Shown: positions 24,107 to 37,340, numbered from the stretch's first letter. The stretch is DNA of 64,000 bases from Carnegiea gigantea (GCA_029747015.1 JAKOGI010000127.1:1-64000), one strand, 5' to 3'. Numbers and translations are program-made. The notes: generated by a model not told the origin, from the sequence alone.

Positions 24107-24991
24107 ATGACGGGAAGCAACGACCACAACAGCGAGTCCCGAACTGGACCCCACCCTGAGACGAGGGTCCCTACAAACCAGGACATCCCTATGGCGGCCC
24201 TAAGGGAACGACTGGAGGCTCTACGTCCTCGGAATGGGAATGGGTCTCGTAGCCAGATCGATGAAACAAACTCGCCCACGGGAGCCGAACTCACCAACTT
24301 GTTGCTGCTGGAGATGCTGCAGAAGCAAGGGGAGCAACTGCGGCTCCAGAATGAACAAATTCAAAGATTAATGGAGGTTAAGGAGAAGAGGGCGGAAGAG
24401 GATAACTCTTATATGTTCAAGTGGTTTGCAAGTCATCACCCACCCATTTACGATGGCACCCCCGACCCTAAAACCTTTGAAGATTGGATTAGGGGAATGG
24501 AGACGTTGTTCGATGCACTCCAGTGCCCTGAGGAGTGGAAGGTAGGATTTGCGGTATTCTACTTAAAGGATAAAGCCGATCTTTGGTGGGCTACAGTACT
24601 GGAAAGACAACACGAGCCTGGGTTTGGATGGGGTAACTTTAAGGAGACGATCAAGGACCATTTCTACCTCACCTCCCTCCAGAAGGCTAAAGAGAATGAA
24701 TTCATGCAATTGCAGCAGGGAAGCATAAGCGTTCTCGAGTACGCCTCCAAATTCATGGAGTTGTCGCGCTTCGCCCCAACCTTCGTAACTGATGAGAGGC
24801 TGAAGATGAATAGGTTTGACGTCGGGCTCAACCCAACTATCAAAGAACGAATGTCGGTTCGGCAGTATACCTCCTACGTCGATCTATACGACACCGCGGT
24901 CAACGTGGAAAGAGCAATGAAGGAGCGGAGTCACTACTTCAATGAACAGAGGGGTACCAAGAGGAAGGGAGACAACCAAGGAAACTTCTAG
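24107..24991 (+). pseudogene. Gypsy GAG (N-terminal part, ends at premature TAG)
   Basis: The retrotransposon capsid domain lies around residues 105-260 (HHPPIYDGTPDPKTFEDWI, then ADLWWA and EFMQLQQG). ATG 24107 follows the leader. The frame stops at TAG 24989, just before the nucleocapsid. The zinc knuckles continue in the same frame after two stops: CNACEKLGHFAREC at about 25084-25125, then a second CFHCGSHQHQVRDC. The stop reads as CAG to TAG. Confidence 0.88.
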
Positions 24992-25777
24992 ATGCAGAAG
25001 CAGGACCGTAGACCTGCTGGGGGATAACACCCTGGCAGTTTCAATCGAGGGGGCCCGTATCCCAACACATGGCCCAAGGTGACCTGCAACGCTTGCGAGA
25101 AGCTAGGACATTTCGCCAGAGAGTGTCGGACAGTGAAGAGATGCTTCCACTGTGGAAGCCATCAACACCAAGTACGAGACTGCCCACTTCTTCTACCCCC
25201 TCCCGGGCAAGGACAAGGGCAGAGTCAGGGATAGAAGCAGAACCAAGGGTAGGGGCAGTGGCCCCAACCTTCATACCAAAGCAGGGGAGCGTAGACGGCC
25301 TATCCCAACCAGCAGAATCAGGCACCCCAGTCGGCTCAATCCCGACCCTCCAACCAACCACCCCGGAACACTGGGGGCTGGGTGTATGTGATGCGAAAAG
25401 AGGAAGCTGCAGATACTTCGAATGTAGTGGCGGGTACTTTTCCATTCTTAACTCAGTCTGTGGACGCCTTATTTGATTCGGGTGCCACACACTCATTTAT
25501 ATCTGCTAAGCTAATCGAGACCTTGGGACTAGACCCTACCTAAAAATCCTCCCTACTAACTGTAATGCTCCCTAAGGGGAAAACTATGCCGTGCGAAGAG
25601 TTATATGAGGGCTATCCTGTGAAAATGTATGAATGTGAATTCCCGACGAACCTGTATAAGTTTGACTTGACAGACTTTGGGATTATCTTGGGAATGGACT
25701 GGTTAGCTAAGTACTAGGCCCAGATAGACTGTTCCAAACAAAAAATCACCCTAAGAGGGCCTAACGGGGAGAAAGTA
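24992..25777 (+). pseudogene. Gypsy nucleocapsid zinc knuckles and aspartic protease, interrupted
   Basis: Same frame as gag. Stops are at 25025, 25232, 25250, 25292, 25541 and 25715. Two CCHC knuckles are readable (about 25084-25190). The protease active site ALFDSGATHSFIS has its Asp codon at 25475, and the typical GIILGMDWL follows near 25679. The stop at 25715 replaces the Trp of the usual WLxKYWA. Every stop is one C-to-T or G-to-A step from a sense codon. Confidence 0.85.
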
Positions 25778-27904
25778 GTGCATAGGGGACAGAGGCCCAG
25801 GATGGGGATAAAGTTGGTGTCAGTAATGAGAGCTCCCAAGCTGTTAGGCAAAGGATGCGAAGGGTTCCTATGTCATATAGTCAAAACCGAGGATGCAGGA
25901 CCTTCCCTAGATGACATCCCTGTAGCGAGGGAATTCCCAGATGTGTTTCCCGATGAAATTCCTGGTATGCCACCCCTTAGAGAGGTGGAGTTTTGCATCG
26001 ACTTAACCCCTGGAGCCACCCCTATTTCTAAGGCACCTTATCGGATGGCACCAGTTGAACTCAAGGAATTGAAAGCACAGTTGGAGGAACTTCTAGAGAA
26101 GGGTTATATCCGACCTAGGACATCTCTATGGGGAGCCCCGGTTTGATTTGCGAAGAAGAAGGATGGGACACTAAGATTGTGTATAGACTACCGGCAGTTG
26201 AATAAGATAACAGTGAAGAACCGTTATCCCCTACCCAGAATAGATGACTTGTTCGACCAACTACAAGGCGCAGGGACCTTTTCTAAAATAGACCTCCGTT
26301 TGGGGTACTATCAACTCCGAATCCAGGATGAGGATATACCCAAAACTGCATTCCGTACCCGATACGGCCACTATGAGTTCACAGTGATGCCCTTTGGCCT
26401 CACCAACGCCCCAGCGGCATTCATGGATCTCATGAACAGGGTCTTTATGCCCTATTTGAATAAGTTCGTGGTGGTTTTCATTGACGATATCCTAATCTAT
26501 TTGAGAACCCCAGATGAGCACACCCACCACTTACGGGTAGCCCTGGATGTGCTAAGGAAGAATGAGTTATATGCCAAGTTTTCAAAATGTGAGTTTTGGT
26601 TGGAGATGGTAGCTTTTCTAGAACATGTAGTGTCCAGTGAGGGAGTATCGGTGGACCCGCAAAAGATTGAGGCGGTGACAAATTGGCCTAGACCTAAGAA
26701 CCCGACCGAAGTACGAAGCTTCTTGGGCTTGGCGAGATATTACCGTCGATTTGTCCAAGACTTTTCGAAAATCGCCACCCCGCTTACCAACCTCACTAGA
26801 AAGGTCACCAAGTATGAATGGACGGAAAAATGTGAAGAAGCCTTCCAGGAGCTTAAGAAGAGACTTATGAGTGCACCGATACTGGCTCTGCCTACTGCGG
26901 AACAGGACTTCGTGGTGTATAGTGATGCTTCTAGGAATGGGTTGGGGTGCGTGTTGATGCAAGATGGACGGGTAATAGCGTATGCTTCGCGACAGTTAAA
27001 GGCACACGAGCGAAACTACCCTACTCACGATCTGGAGTTAGCCGCGGTCGTGTTTGCTCTCAAAATCTGGAGACATTACCTATACGGGGTTCGTTGTGAA
27101 GTATTTACCGACCACCAGAGTCTGAAATACCTTTTTTCGCAGAAGGATATGAATCTGAGACAGACAAGGTGGCTAGAGCTCCTAAAGGACTATGACGTCC
27201 ATTTTCAGTACCACCCTGGGAAGGCCAATGTAGTGGCGGATGCGTTGAGTCACAGGCCATACCCAACGCTGAGTTGTTTGACAACGCTTCCTAATGAGCT
27301 ATGCCAAGAATTTAGAAGGTTAGAACTTAATGTGATTACTCCAGGGGCTAAACCTATGTTTTACGCCCTGGAGGCACAACCGACTCTCATAGAGGAAATC
27401 CGACTAGCCCAAACCACGAACCCTCAACTGGAGCGGATAAGAGAAGAGATATTGGCGGGAAAAGCGCCCGGGTTCATAATTCATGAAGATGGTACCATAC
27501 GATTCCATAATCATGTGTGTGTTCCAGCTGTAGAGGCACTTAAGAAGAAGATCCTAGATAAGGGACACAATACTCCACATTCGGTACACCCTGAGGGAAA
27601 TAAGCTGTATAAGAATCTAAAACAAACGTTTTGGTGGAGTAACATGAAACAAGAAGTGGCTGATTATGTGGCAAAGTGCCTGACCTGCCAACGAGTGAAG
27701 ATAGAACACCAAAGACGCGCGGGACTTTTACAGCCATTGAATGTCCCTGAGTGGAAATGGGACTCTGTGTCTATGGATTTGGTCATGGGGTTGCCACTAA
27801 CCCAGGGGAAGCATAATGCGATTTGGGTTATAGTAGATAGGCTCATGAAGTCGGCACATTTTATAGCCATGAGGAACACGTGGGCCCTGGATCAGTTAGC
27901 TTGA
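25778..27904 (+). pseudogene. Gypsy reverse transcriptase, RNase H and integrase N-part, interrupted
   Basis: Continues the gag frame with a stop at 26144 ([11 protein letters not shown], read as CGA to TGA) and a terminal stop at 27902. The RT motifs are [33 protein letters not shown] and the catalytic VFIDDILIY. The RNase H motifs are [23 protein letters not shown] and TDHQSLKYL. The integrase begins with an HHCC zinc-binding stretch (H...H...CLTCQRVK) and enters the core at [13 protein letters not shown]. Motifs and order are those of Ty3-gypsy Pol. Confidence 0.93.
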
Positions 27905-28814
27905 GCCTACCTCGAGGAGATAGTATGGCTACACGGGGTACCCAGCTCCATAGTGTCGGATCGGGATACCCGATTCCAATCTGGATTTTGGCAGAAGTTG
28001 CAGGAAGCATTTGGAACGTTGTTACGCTTTAGGATTACCTTTCACCCTGCAACCGACGGGGCAGACCAAACGCACTATCCAAACCTTGAAAGATATGTTG
28101 CGGGCTTGCGCGTTGGACTTTAAGAGCATGTGGGACGAACAACTGGCACTAATTGAGTTTTTTTACAACAACAGCTACCACACGAGTATTGGCATGGCCC
28201 CCTACGAGGCACTATATGGGAGAAAATGCAGGACTCCGCTTTGTTGGCAAGAGATCGATGAGGCCTTGACCATCGGACTAGAGTTAATCCAGGCCACCAC
28301 GGACAAAGTAAGAGTGATTCAGGAATGAATGAAGGTCGTCCAGGGCCGCCAGAAGAGTTATGCAGATCGGAGGCGTAGACCCCTTGAGTTCCAGGTAGGA
28401 GACCAGGTATTTCTTCGCGTTTCCCCAACCAAGGGAGTCGCAAAGTTTGGGAAGGCAGGGAAGCTTAGCCCGAGGTACGTCGGGCCATACACGGTCATAC
28501 AGCGAATTGGGGAGGTAGCTTACCGACTGGAGCTAACGACCGGGTTTCAGAGAATACATAATGTGTTCCATGTGTCTCAACTGCGGAAGTACATTCCAGA
28601 TCCCTCACACGTAATCGAACCCGAACCCATACAGCTCCAGGAAGATCTGTCACATGAGGAGCAGCCGATACAGATCTTGGACCGACGGGAAAAGCAACTC
28701 CGTAGAAAGACAGTGCTCCTGGTAAAGGTCTTATGGGCCAACCATGAGACGTCGGAAGCCACCTGGGAGCCGGAGCAGGAAATGCGAGACAAATATCCCC
28801 ACCTATTTTCATAA
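27905..28814 (+). pseudogene. Gypsy integrase C-part and chromodomain-like tail, frameshifted
   Basis: The integrase core continues after the TGA at 27902 ([13 protein letters not shown]). A one-base insertion in the G run at 28058-28061 then shifts the frame (TDGQT motif). It continues with IEFFYNNSYHTSIGMAPYEALYGRKCRTP, a TGA at 28326 (read as CGA to TGA), YADRRRRPLEFQVGDQVFL, and the C-terminal ILDRREKQLR...KVLWANHETSEATWEPE, matching chromodomain tails of Tekay/Del. It ends at TAA 28812. Confidence 0.9.
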
Positions 28815-28829
28815 CCAGGTGCGTAGTAG

Positions 28830-28953
28830 TTTCGGGGACGAAACCCTTTTAAGTGGGGTAGTATGTAAAACCTTGAGAATTCAGGAATTGGGATGGCAGT
28901 GTGACGTAACTTAGCGAAGTTTCGAGAACGAAACTTTTCTAAGTGGGGTAGTA
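28830..28953 (+). other. Gypsy polypurine tract with tandem-duplicated PPT/LTR-edge segment
   Basis: ctaagtggggtagta precedes the right LTR start at 28954. About 90 bp upstream there is a second copy, ttaagtggggtagta followed by TGTAAAACCTTGAGAATTC, which is the first bases of an LTR. So the polypurine tract and the LTR edge are duplicated in tandem. Confidence 0.75.
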
Positions 28954-29407
28954 TGTAAAACCTCGAAAATTCAATTTGGAAAAATTACGTCCAGTTGGAC
29001 CGACCTAGACCCAAGTCAACCTAAATCAATGCCAAATGAGTCCTCGTGAAATTTATTTCGTTAAGGGAGCTCCTAATAAATTCTCAATAATTTTGGAAGT
29101 TTTAAAATCTCCTAATTCTTCCTTCTTGATTTTCTATAAAACCTCTAACATTATCATTATTATTAGTATTGCTACTATTATTACCATTTTTGAACCATTA
29201 TTCGTGGTATTTCAAAAAAATAAAAAAAGAAAGCACAAAGGGGGGGCCGGCCACCATGCACGGAAAAAAAAAAATTTGAAAGCTTTGAGTTCAAAAAAAA
29301 TAAAATTTGATATTTCCCCCCTTTTTCTTCTAACCCTAGCATGAACCTCCCCCCCTCCCTTTTATTCTAAAACAAAATCCTAACTTCCTTTTCCCACTCT
29401 CCCTCAC

Positions 29408-29456
<49 letters not shown>

Positions 29457-31944
29457 CGCCCCACTGCCGGACCACCATGCCAGCCGCCCATTGTGCCGCC
29501 ACAAGCCACCCACAATCTTCTCCTACTCTCTCCCTTGTGTTGGTAAGAAAAGGCCAAGTGATGCATGGATTCATGCACTCCATGCATCCAAAACCTCCAC
29601 TTTTAATTCTCTTTTATTTTTACAATTTTATGACCATTGTGAATGAAGGTTTTTAATATAATTTTCATTATTTTCTCAGCACTTTTGGCATTGAATTTGA
29701 ACGAAGGAAGAATTTCCGTTGATCTAGATCCGGTTTTGATCAAAGGTACGCGTAACGATGTTATTATGTGGTTTTATTTTTTTAGTCTTAATAAAGTGGA
29801 TTATTTTGACATGATTGGGTCTAGGCGAGAGTCTAAGGTTGTTTAACGGGTATGGGTGAATTTTTGGGTAACCTGAAACAAGCGAAAACCGTACATAAAA
29901 GGGTCGAATATTTTGGACAGGATCCACACTGTTTTGGCTCGACTTTGAAAATTTGGTATAATTATCCTGGTCGTCCAAAAATTTTGAAATTTTTACAGTG
30001 TTTAGATAGGATGTGAAGATTTTGTGGGTTTTTGAATGGACGAATTAGAGTTAAATTGAAAGAGTTATGGCTGAAAAACCGAGCACTGTCAAAACGGGGA
30101 ACTGTAGGTATAGGGTGCGGTTTTTGAATTTTTAAACTTAATTACATTGCGAATTTGTAGAAGTGCTGAACATAAAAGTTTTAGTAGACAAAATTACCCA
30201 TTTGGATTGGGCAAGAACGTGATTTTTGGAAGTCAGGAGAAAAAGTTATGAGGATGGAAATTTAGGCTAAAAATCTGGGCAGAATCTGGGAAACAAAATC
30301 TGGGCTGTTTTACCCTCAATTTGGAAAATTTTCCTAGGCTGGTATTGATTGCCAAAAATTGTGAAATTTACTAAGTAGGAGCCTCTAAATGTGCCAAACA
30401 ACATCTTTTTAGAATTGGGTCATTTAGAGTAGCGTAACTAGGGTTTTCGTAAAAATTTCCTGGGACTATCCTGGAAAGGCAGTCACTGATATTTCTGAAA
30501 GAAGAAAAAATTTGACTAGGCTTGGGGCAGAACCAGGTTAAACTCTAAGCATAGAAAATATAGAAGACTTTTTAAGGTTTCCAGATTGACCAAGAACACT
30601 AGAATTGGATACCGAGAACAAAAGTTATAGCCTCTGGACATTGGACGCAGAAACTGCCCAACCGAACCTTAACCAAGGATAGGGTTTCGGTTGAACCAAA
30701 GTCTAGGAATTATTCTTGTAAATTTGAGGAGGCCCAAGCATGCCCTATATTAAATGTGGACTGACTATGGGCTGTATGTGGGCCCAGGTGTGGAGCAGTG
30801 AACTCCTACTAAAGTAACCGAGCCCGTAAATTAGTACGGTATCCAGGTAACAGTCATGCCCTAATCTTTTCCCCGCGTTGCTGAAACTATGAATGTTTTG
30901 GTGTTCTTGTATGGAAGCTTTGGTATTTCTTTCTAACTGAATGAACACTGGTTTATAATTTGAAAGTGATTACCTGATGGGAATGCTATACTGTGTTATA
31001 CTTTGGAAGTTGGAAATTTTCAATATGATAAAAGTTGAAACTTACTGCGATTGTGTTTGGAGTTCTGTATTTATATTTCAATTTCTGTGGGGAAAAGTGT
31101 TTAAATCCCAAAAAAAAACTGAACATGTCAAGTTGACCTCCAGTAAGGAGGAAAAAGATCATTAACTGAAAAGAACTGGATAGGTTGAGTTGAATCTATT
31201 TGAATTGGTTCAAGGCCCTAGCCTTCCCCGGGTATTAAGTGCATGCATGAGAGCGGCCATGTACTCGGCGGAGACGTGGGCCAAGTCATCAGTAACCACC
31301 CATGATGGTGGTAGGCTAGGAAAGTTAAGCTGTAACCGCCTGAGGAGCGGTAGGCTAGGAAAGAGTTAAACGGCTGCGCCAGGTTAGGGCGCAGGCCATG
31401 AGACCCATTGGGGTCGCTCACCCAAAAAATTATCTGAAACTGAAACATTATGAATGGAACTATGGAAGTGTGATTCTGAATAGGATAACCAAGGAAGGTG
31501 GTGACAATGGTTTGCATGCTTTAAAAATGTGTTGCTGCCCCTTTCCCTCAAATGTTTTCAGAATGAATTTACGTGCGTGTTTGACTGTTAGGGGTGCTTG
31601 TTACGGAGTTTATCTCGTTGTTATAAAATGTTTTGTTTTCAGATGATCTAGCTATGCTTGGGACTGGGGACTCGAAAGTAGGGCGAGGTTCGAATGCGGA
31701 ATATGAATGAAATGAATGATAGGAGTTGTGTAATAGACAATAGTTGATTTAAATTGTGATGTTAAAGTTTGGAACACTGTAAGGTTGATTTTATTTGCGA
31801 AGACTTAGTGTTAATTGTTAGACTTGATATCCAGTCTAGTGTTTCCAAGAAAGAAACACAGTGGTAACACCCCGTTTATGTTTCCGCTGCATTTTCGTTA
31901 ATAAATGGTGTTTAATAATGAATCAGAGACTTGGGGGTGTTACA
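28954..31944 (+). repeat. Gypsy right (3') LTR
   Basis: The 2991-bp LTR starts TGTAAAACCTC and ends GTGTTACA, followed by the TGGTG duplication. It is homologous over its full length to 19708-22692. The (CT)n tract is expanded (about 29412-29453). Confidence 0.92.
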
Positions 31945-31949
31945 TGGTG

Positions 31950-32215
31950 GTTATTATAATGGCGCCTAAATGTTGCCCAATAAACTTATCTGTCGGTACA
32001 AAGTCTTCCCCTCTAAAAATATTTGTTGGTAATAAGTCATTCCCTCCATGATATCTATTGGTAGACATCTTTCCTGCCAACAATATATATTGGTAAAGGT
32101 CTTTTCCGCCAACAATATCGATTGGTAAAATTCTTTTGTACCAACAACATCCATTGGGAGAATGCATTTCCTGCTAAAACTATTTGTTGGTAAAACTTAT
32201 GATCTCCTTTTGGTA
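31950..32215. repeat. CACTA-1 left subterminal repeats, part 2
   Basis: Continuation of the subterminal array after the gypsy insertion: repeated ...ttggtaa / ...accaaca motifs spaced about 30-40 bases apart (ctgtcggt, tttgttggt, tctattggt, ccaacaat, accaacaac). Confidence 0.75.
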
Positions 32216-32513
32216 AAAAAAATCTACTATGTATTAGAAATTGTTAAGAATGGTACTATAGTAATTAAGCTTGTCGACCTTTCCTGACACAAACCTATAC
32301 TACTACCTGTGCACATTGGTCAAGGTGGAAAACTTTACCACAATACTTTGGGCCTTCATCACAATTAACGTGAGAGTTCACAAAGTATCACAACCATTGT
32401 CCCTACTCTAACAAAAGTGTACCGATGTCCAAATTATCAATTAGTATCAAGCGCTTGATAATAATATTCAACAAGAATCCTAGCTAAATTAAATTAAAAT
32501 GATCAATTAGAAA

Positions 32514-32720
32514 CTAAAGATCTTGTTTTTCATTTTCTTCTTCATCTTCTGCGCTTTGATTGCACGACCCCCCTTTTTTAGAATCATCCTCTACAAATTC
32601 ATGGTCATTTTCATTTTTGTTGCTTGCAACCTCATCCTTAAGTGAGGAAATTATATCCTTTGATAGGCCCTCAAACAATTGCCACGAACAACACCATGTT
32701 CTCAATAAACTGTGACTCAT
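32514..32720 (-). pseudogene. Acidic C-terminal-like fragment inside CACTA-1
   Basis: A minus-strand frame of about 68 codons with an acidic tail (EDDSKKGG...EDEEENEKQDL). It lies downstream of the transposase fragment and could be the last exon of a second CACTA gene. No domain is recognised; the assignment is positional. Confidence 0.3.
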
Positions 32721-33309
32721 TACACTAACTCGTTAGTAATAGAGACACTAACTTGTTATCAAACCCCCTCCACCATAAAGAAACCAAATAACATTAAAAA
32801 GACTAGAATTAACTCAAAAAAAAAAAAAAACGACCATGTGAAAGATATTTAACTTTTTAGTGGTTTGGCATATTACAATCTAATTCTTACTTTGTTTTAG
32901 TAATGACCTAATAAAACTGAACAGCATACATAGCCATCAACCCAAACAACATAATTGAACCATGAATACAAGATAACATAGGTGGCAAGCCTCTTTTTGC
33001 TGGGTTCTCTCTCTTTAGATGTACTTTCAACTTTTCCTATCAGTTTGAGCAGTAGCAAATCTGCCAGCTTCTTTGTTGCGGTCATTCGTAAAAAGCTAAA
33101 AATCACACATGTATCATTCAAAACATAACACTTGACTAGAAAATTATACTCAATTCTAAAAGGGAATTCAATCAACCCTAAGATTACTTGTCTAAAATTC
33201 CATCATTTTCAGAGCAACAGTTCACTATACTTAATTAGCTCATAATAGCATTTCGAAAGCAGAATAGTGAAAGCTAAGCAGAAAAAGTTCCATAACTAAC
33301 AAAATACCT

Positions 33310-34260
33310 GTCAAGCTCATAACAGCATTTGTCGTCCTGTTTGCGTTTCTCCGCATGCCATCTCATTAAGGGAGCTGTCTTAGATGAGATAAAGTGTCTC
33401 TTAAGTCTAGATAATGGAAAGTAGGGCAAAACCTTTACTGGAACTAGATCACCAGAAGCTAATTTCATAATTGCTCCATCATCTGTTGTCTTATACCTTA
33501 GAGCATCGCACTTAGGGCACGTATTTAATTCAGCCTTGTCTTTCCAAAAAAGAACACAATCATTCGGACAAGCATCGATCTGTTGGTAGTCAAGACCAAA
33601 TTGCTTAATGATACTTTACATTTTTTTAAAAGAGTCGGACAATGTTGAATCTTTGGGAAGAGCTCTTTTAAAAAGCTTGACAAAAGTATCCAATGCCCTA
33701 TCAGTCACCCTATATAAACATTTAAGATGATACATTTCAATGACACATGAGAGTTTACTGAACTCTTTACAACCAGGATAAAGAGGTTGACCTGCATCTT
33801 CAATTAACTTAAAGAAGGTCTTTGCCTCTTTATTAAGTCCCCAGGAATCCTCAATAGATTCATGACAATCAAAAGCATCTCCTACCATATCATGCATGTC
33901 ATAGTCAAATAATTCATAATTTTCATCATTAAATGCATCATCTACCATATCATCATCAGCATCATCATCACTCATTGTTGGCTTTACATGGAAAACCCAA
34001 ATACATTTTCGATAATTAGTATCCATCCCCTTCATGGTAAGGTGACCTCTTACAATTTCTCTCTCGTGGTAAAAGCGGTTAGCATAAATTGAACACAGGC
34101 ATGGAATCTTATTATTATCAGTAGGTGTTGCAAACGCATGATCAAAAAATGCATTTAAACATTCCTTATATCCATCATCTGTTCTCCTGAACTTCACCCA
34201 TCTTTTATCCTTAAACACAACCATAATGACAAGTACGTTCCTACATGTTTCAATTATCAA
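33310..34260 (-). pseudogene. CACTA-1 TNP2-type transposase, N-terminal fragment
   Basis: The transposase-associated domain opens VFKDKRWVKFRR and continues HAFATPTDNNKIPCLC. An acidic linker follows, then the Transposase_21-type start with LYPGCKEFSKLS and MYHLKCLY. After an in-frame stop near 33616 the reading continues with IDACPNDC, CPKC and KVLPYFPLSRLKRHFISSKTA to about 33310. The catalytic core and C-terminal domains usual in TNP2 are absent; the frame runs out into unrelated sequence. The copy is therefore a non-autonomous, deleted transposase. Confidence 0.88.
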
Positions 34261-37084
34261 ATTCTTACATTTGTTAATTACTAATGCATTTCAACTTATA
34301 TAATAATAAAACAACAAAGAGGGGGGGAAGAGGAGGAGGTGGAGGAGAATAAGAATGAAGATACTACAACAAGAAATTACACAAAATACTTTACTAATTT
34401 AACATAACTAATTCTTTATTATTTGTCAAATGCACATTATTAACCATGTGGTTCATACATACCATTAAAAACTAAATGCAGTTATTGTGTTATTCATGAC
34501 AGTAATTTTTTCTCATATCTTACTCGTCAAAAATATACAATACAACTGTTAGTATTGTGAGTGTCATTTGCTTTCACTGGGGACTTTTTAATTTTTTCAT
34601 TTTTTAATGGTTGGTGAAAGGGGGGTTTATCTGACACGTTAAAGAGGAAAAGCTAAAAAAAAAAAAAAAAGAAGTAGAACTTAACACATGCAAAAAGGAA
34701 AGCCTTAGAGAGCTCTGGGAAGGAAGACTAAAAATGGTTTGACTTTTTTTTTCTGGGTTGGGGGAATAAAAACTATAACAAGTGCTTACATTATAGATTT
34801 AGAGGGCTCACTGACAGGTTGTAGAGCTTTAAAAATCAGAAAGTGGAAGTTTTTAAGGACAACTTAAAATAAAAGTAGAAATAAAAATGGAAACAAAAGC
34901 ATCCATGTTTTTTTAATTACACGGTCATCAACATCAATGGATGATGAAATGTCTTTGAGCCCTTGTTCTCATGCCCTTCAAAATATGTACTATCCCATTC
35001 TCCAAATTCTCGCCAAAAGCTCGTGACTCCGTCTACTTCCATAATCCTTTCTTAAGGAATAAGTTACTCTCTCATAGTAACGGCGAAACCCAAGAACAAA
35101 TTCACCTCATATTATTCCCTTATCCTCAGTGACAAAGATTTAAGAAAATGTGATTTGAGATTTCAAAACCTAAATATGAAGCTTAGCAATAAATAATGTT
35201 GATTTCATTGCAAATATTATAGTAAGCCATACTATCCAGCATATTCCATATTGATGCATGCTGGAAAATCATCAAGCATTGAATAGCATATGTAATTATT
35301 TACCTATATAGCACAGTCAGTTTGAGATGATAGTTATAAAGACCAAAGAAAAGCTCAGTAAACCAACACTATTATATGTATGCATATCTATATGTAATAA
35401 AATGAGAAGTTGATGGCCACAATTGATGTTCTATAATAGGGAACATTGGAAGAAGCTATACCTTTTCTCTAATCATCAAACCACTTCAAATTAAGTAAGC
35501 TACTGTGTGTCTCATCTTTGAAGATTTAACAAGAACTATAACTAGGACCAAGAAGAAATAGCAAGGATGCAAAATGTAGCCACTATATCTATTTAAGTGG
35601 AAGTCTAGCAACTTGTCTTCTCATAGAGCTCGACTAGTAAGGAAGTCATACATCAGCAAAGAGCGTCCAAACCTATGCTGCATTGTCAATCACATATGCC
35701 TATTGACACAATCTCACAAACCTATAAAAACACATCTACTACATGCACTATAGAAATCCAATCCCCACAACAGACCAAATGGACAAGTAAAGAACTGCAT
35801 TTGATACAGAATTGCAGACAAGACATTCCAGATCATAGACTAAGCTGATATTGATAATATTCATATTATTCTTCAAAATATCTAGGGCTAAAAAGATAAC
35901 ATTCAGTTAACTATAACAAGCAAAAACCCACAATTAGATGGATCAAAACCTATAACTAGATGCCTTATTAAAAGGAAAGAGCAATGCTACTATAGAAAGC
36001 CAGAAACACACACCATGCAGCAAAAAACATGAGATCTAACTACTTTAGAACCATATCTCTAACAAGAAGAACCAATATCAGCTTAGCTCCCTGTGACACC
36101 TATATTTGAATGGTAAATCACCCCAAACCTGCCATGACTTCCCTTATGTGATCCTGGTTTCCTCAAAATTCACTTCCAAATGGCTTCCGAACTATTTTCA
36201 CTATTTGAACATTTAGCTACTACCCTCAAGTTCAAGGGAATTACAAAAGTAGACAAATACCCACAAGAAATTCACGGGAGAAATAACAAGAATTCTTCAA
36301 ATTCAAATAATTTCCACTAGTTAAACACAAAACTCTTTAATCCAATCAGTTGTTGCTTTAATTCTCATTCAAACCCAACAAATTCAATAGGATTGCAAAT
36401 ATACAATACCTTCAACAAATTGCAAATTGAACACCAACAAGCTCAATTTCTTGTGTTTAGCCTTGAATTTCTGGCGCTAAACCCTTGATTTTCCAGCACC
36501 AAACTCTCCAGAAAGTGGCTACAAGGACATAGATTGAAAAAGAAGATGAGAGAAACGCTACATACCTTCGAAACTCGAGTATAGTTGAGGTTCTGCGTGT
36601 GAAACAACGAAGATTCGAAACAGAGATTGAAACACAAAGAAACCAACAACAATGACGACTACTGTTCTCTTCAATGGTTAGTCCTGATTCTGCGTGCGAA
36701 ACAACGAACATGAGGTAGCGTGTGAAACATGAGTATAGTTTAGGTTTGAAACAAAGAAGATGAGAGTTGGATTCTTCAATGGTTAGGCGTGAAGACGAGA
36801 GTTTGGGCAGATTCTTCAATGGTTAGGCACGAGGGTTCGGGGTTTTTTCGCTGTAATTTCCCTTTTGAGTGTTCTAGGGATTTTTTGGGGGGGGGGAGCT
36901 AGGCGAGAGTTTTGTTGGTAATGTAATTCAATTTTTATTTTATTTACTGCCAGTTTAGTTTTGTTGAGGAGGGCAAGCTCTTAAATAATATAGTTTAGGT
37001 TTGAAACATGTACTTTTTTTTATTTATTTATTACCAAGTGTGCATTTTTTAAATAGTTATTCAATTTTTCCCGCGATAACACGC
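34261..37084. other. CACTA-1 interior, non-coding
   Basis: AT-rich DNA upstream (minus-strand sense) of the transposase fragment. It presumably contains the transposase 5' UTR, introns and promoter. Frames at 36443-36819 have no recognisable similarity. Confidence 0.4.
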
Positions 37085-37340
37085 TTTTTAAATACCAACA
37101 GAAATTCTTTTACAGATGAATATGTTGGCAATGTAATTACAATACCAACAGATAGCTAGATTGCTGGTAGTATGATAATAATACCAACACATCATTTTTA
37201 TTTTGTTGGAAATATTAGGACTCATTCTTCCCTCTGAAATTGAAAACTTCAGTACCAACAAATAACTAAATCTGTTGTAAAACTCACTTTTACCAACAAA
37301 TCTTATTTTTTTTCACTAGATGTCTGTTGGTTAAAGCTAC
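37085..37340. repeat. CACTA-1 right subterminal repeats
   Basis: Repeated taccaacagat / tctgttggt motifs at about 37096, 37143, 37180, 37254, 37292 and 37322. They mirror the left array and stop just inside the terminal TATAGTG. Confidence 0.8.

Larger units (their letters stand above)
19708..31944 (+). mobile_element. Ty3-gypsy chromovirus (Tekay/Del-like), full-length, nested in CACTA-1
   Basis: A 12.2-kb element with 3-kb LTRs (TGTAAAACC...GTGTTACA), exact TGGTG duplications and an initiator-Met primer site. It has an extra acidic ORF, then gag, protease, RT, RNase H, integrase and a C-terminal chromodomain-like tail. The long LTRs and the tail ILDRREKQLR...LVKVLW...EATWEPE point to the Tekay/Del lineage. 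The gag-pol frame is broken by at least ten stops and one frameshift, so the copy is dead. Confidence 0.93.
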
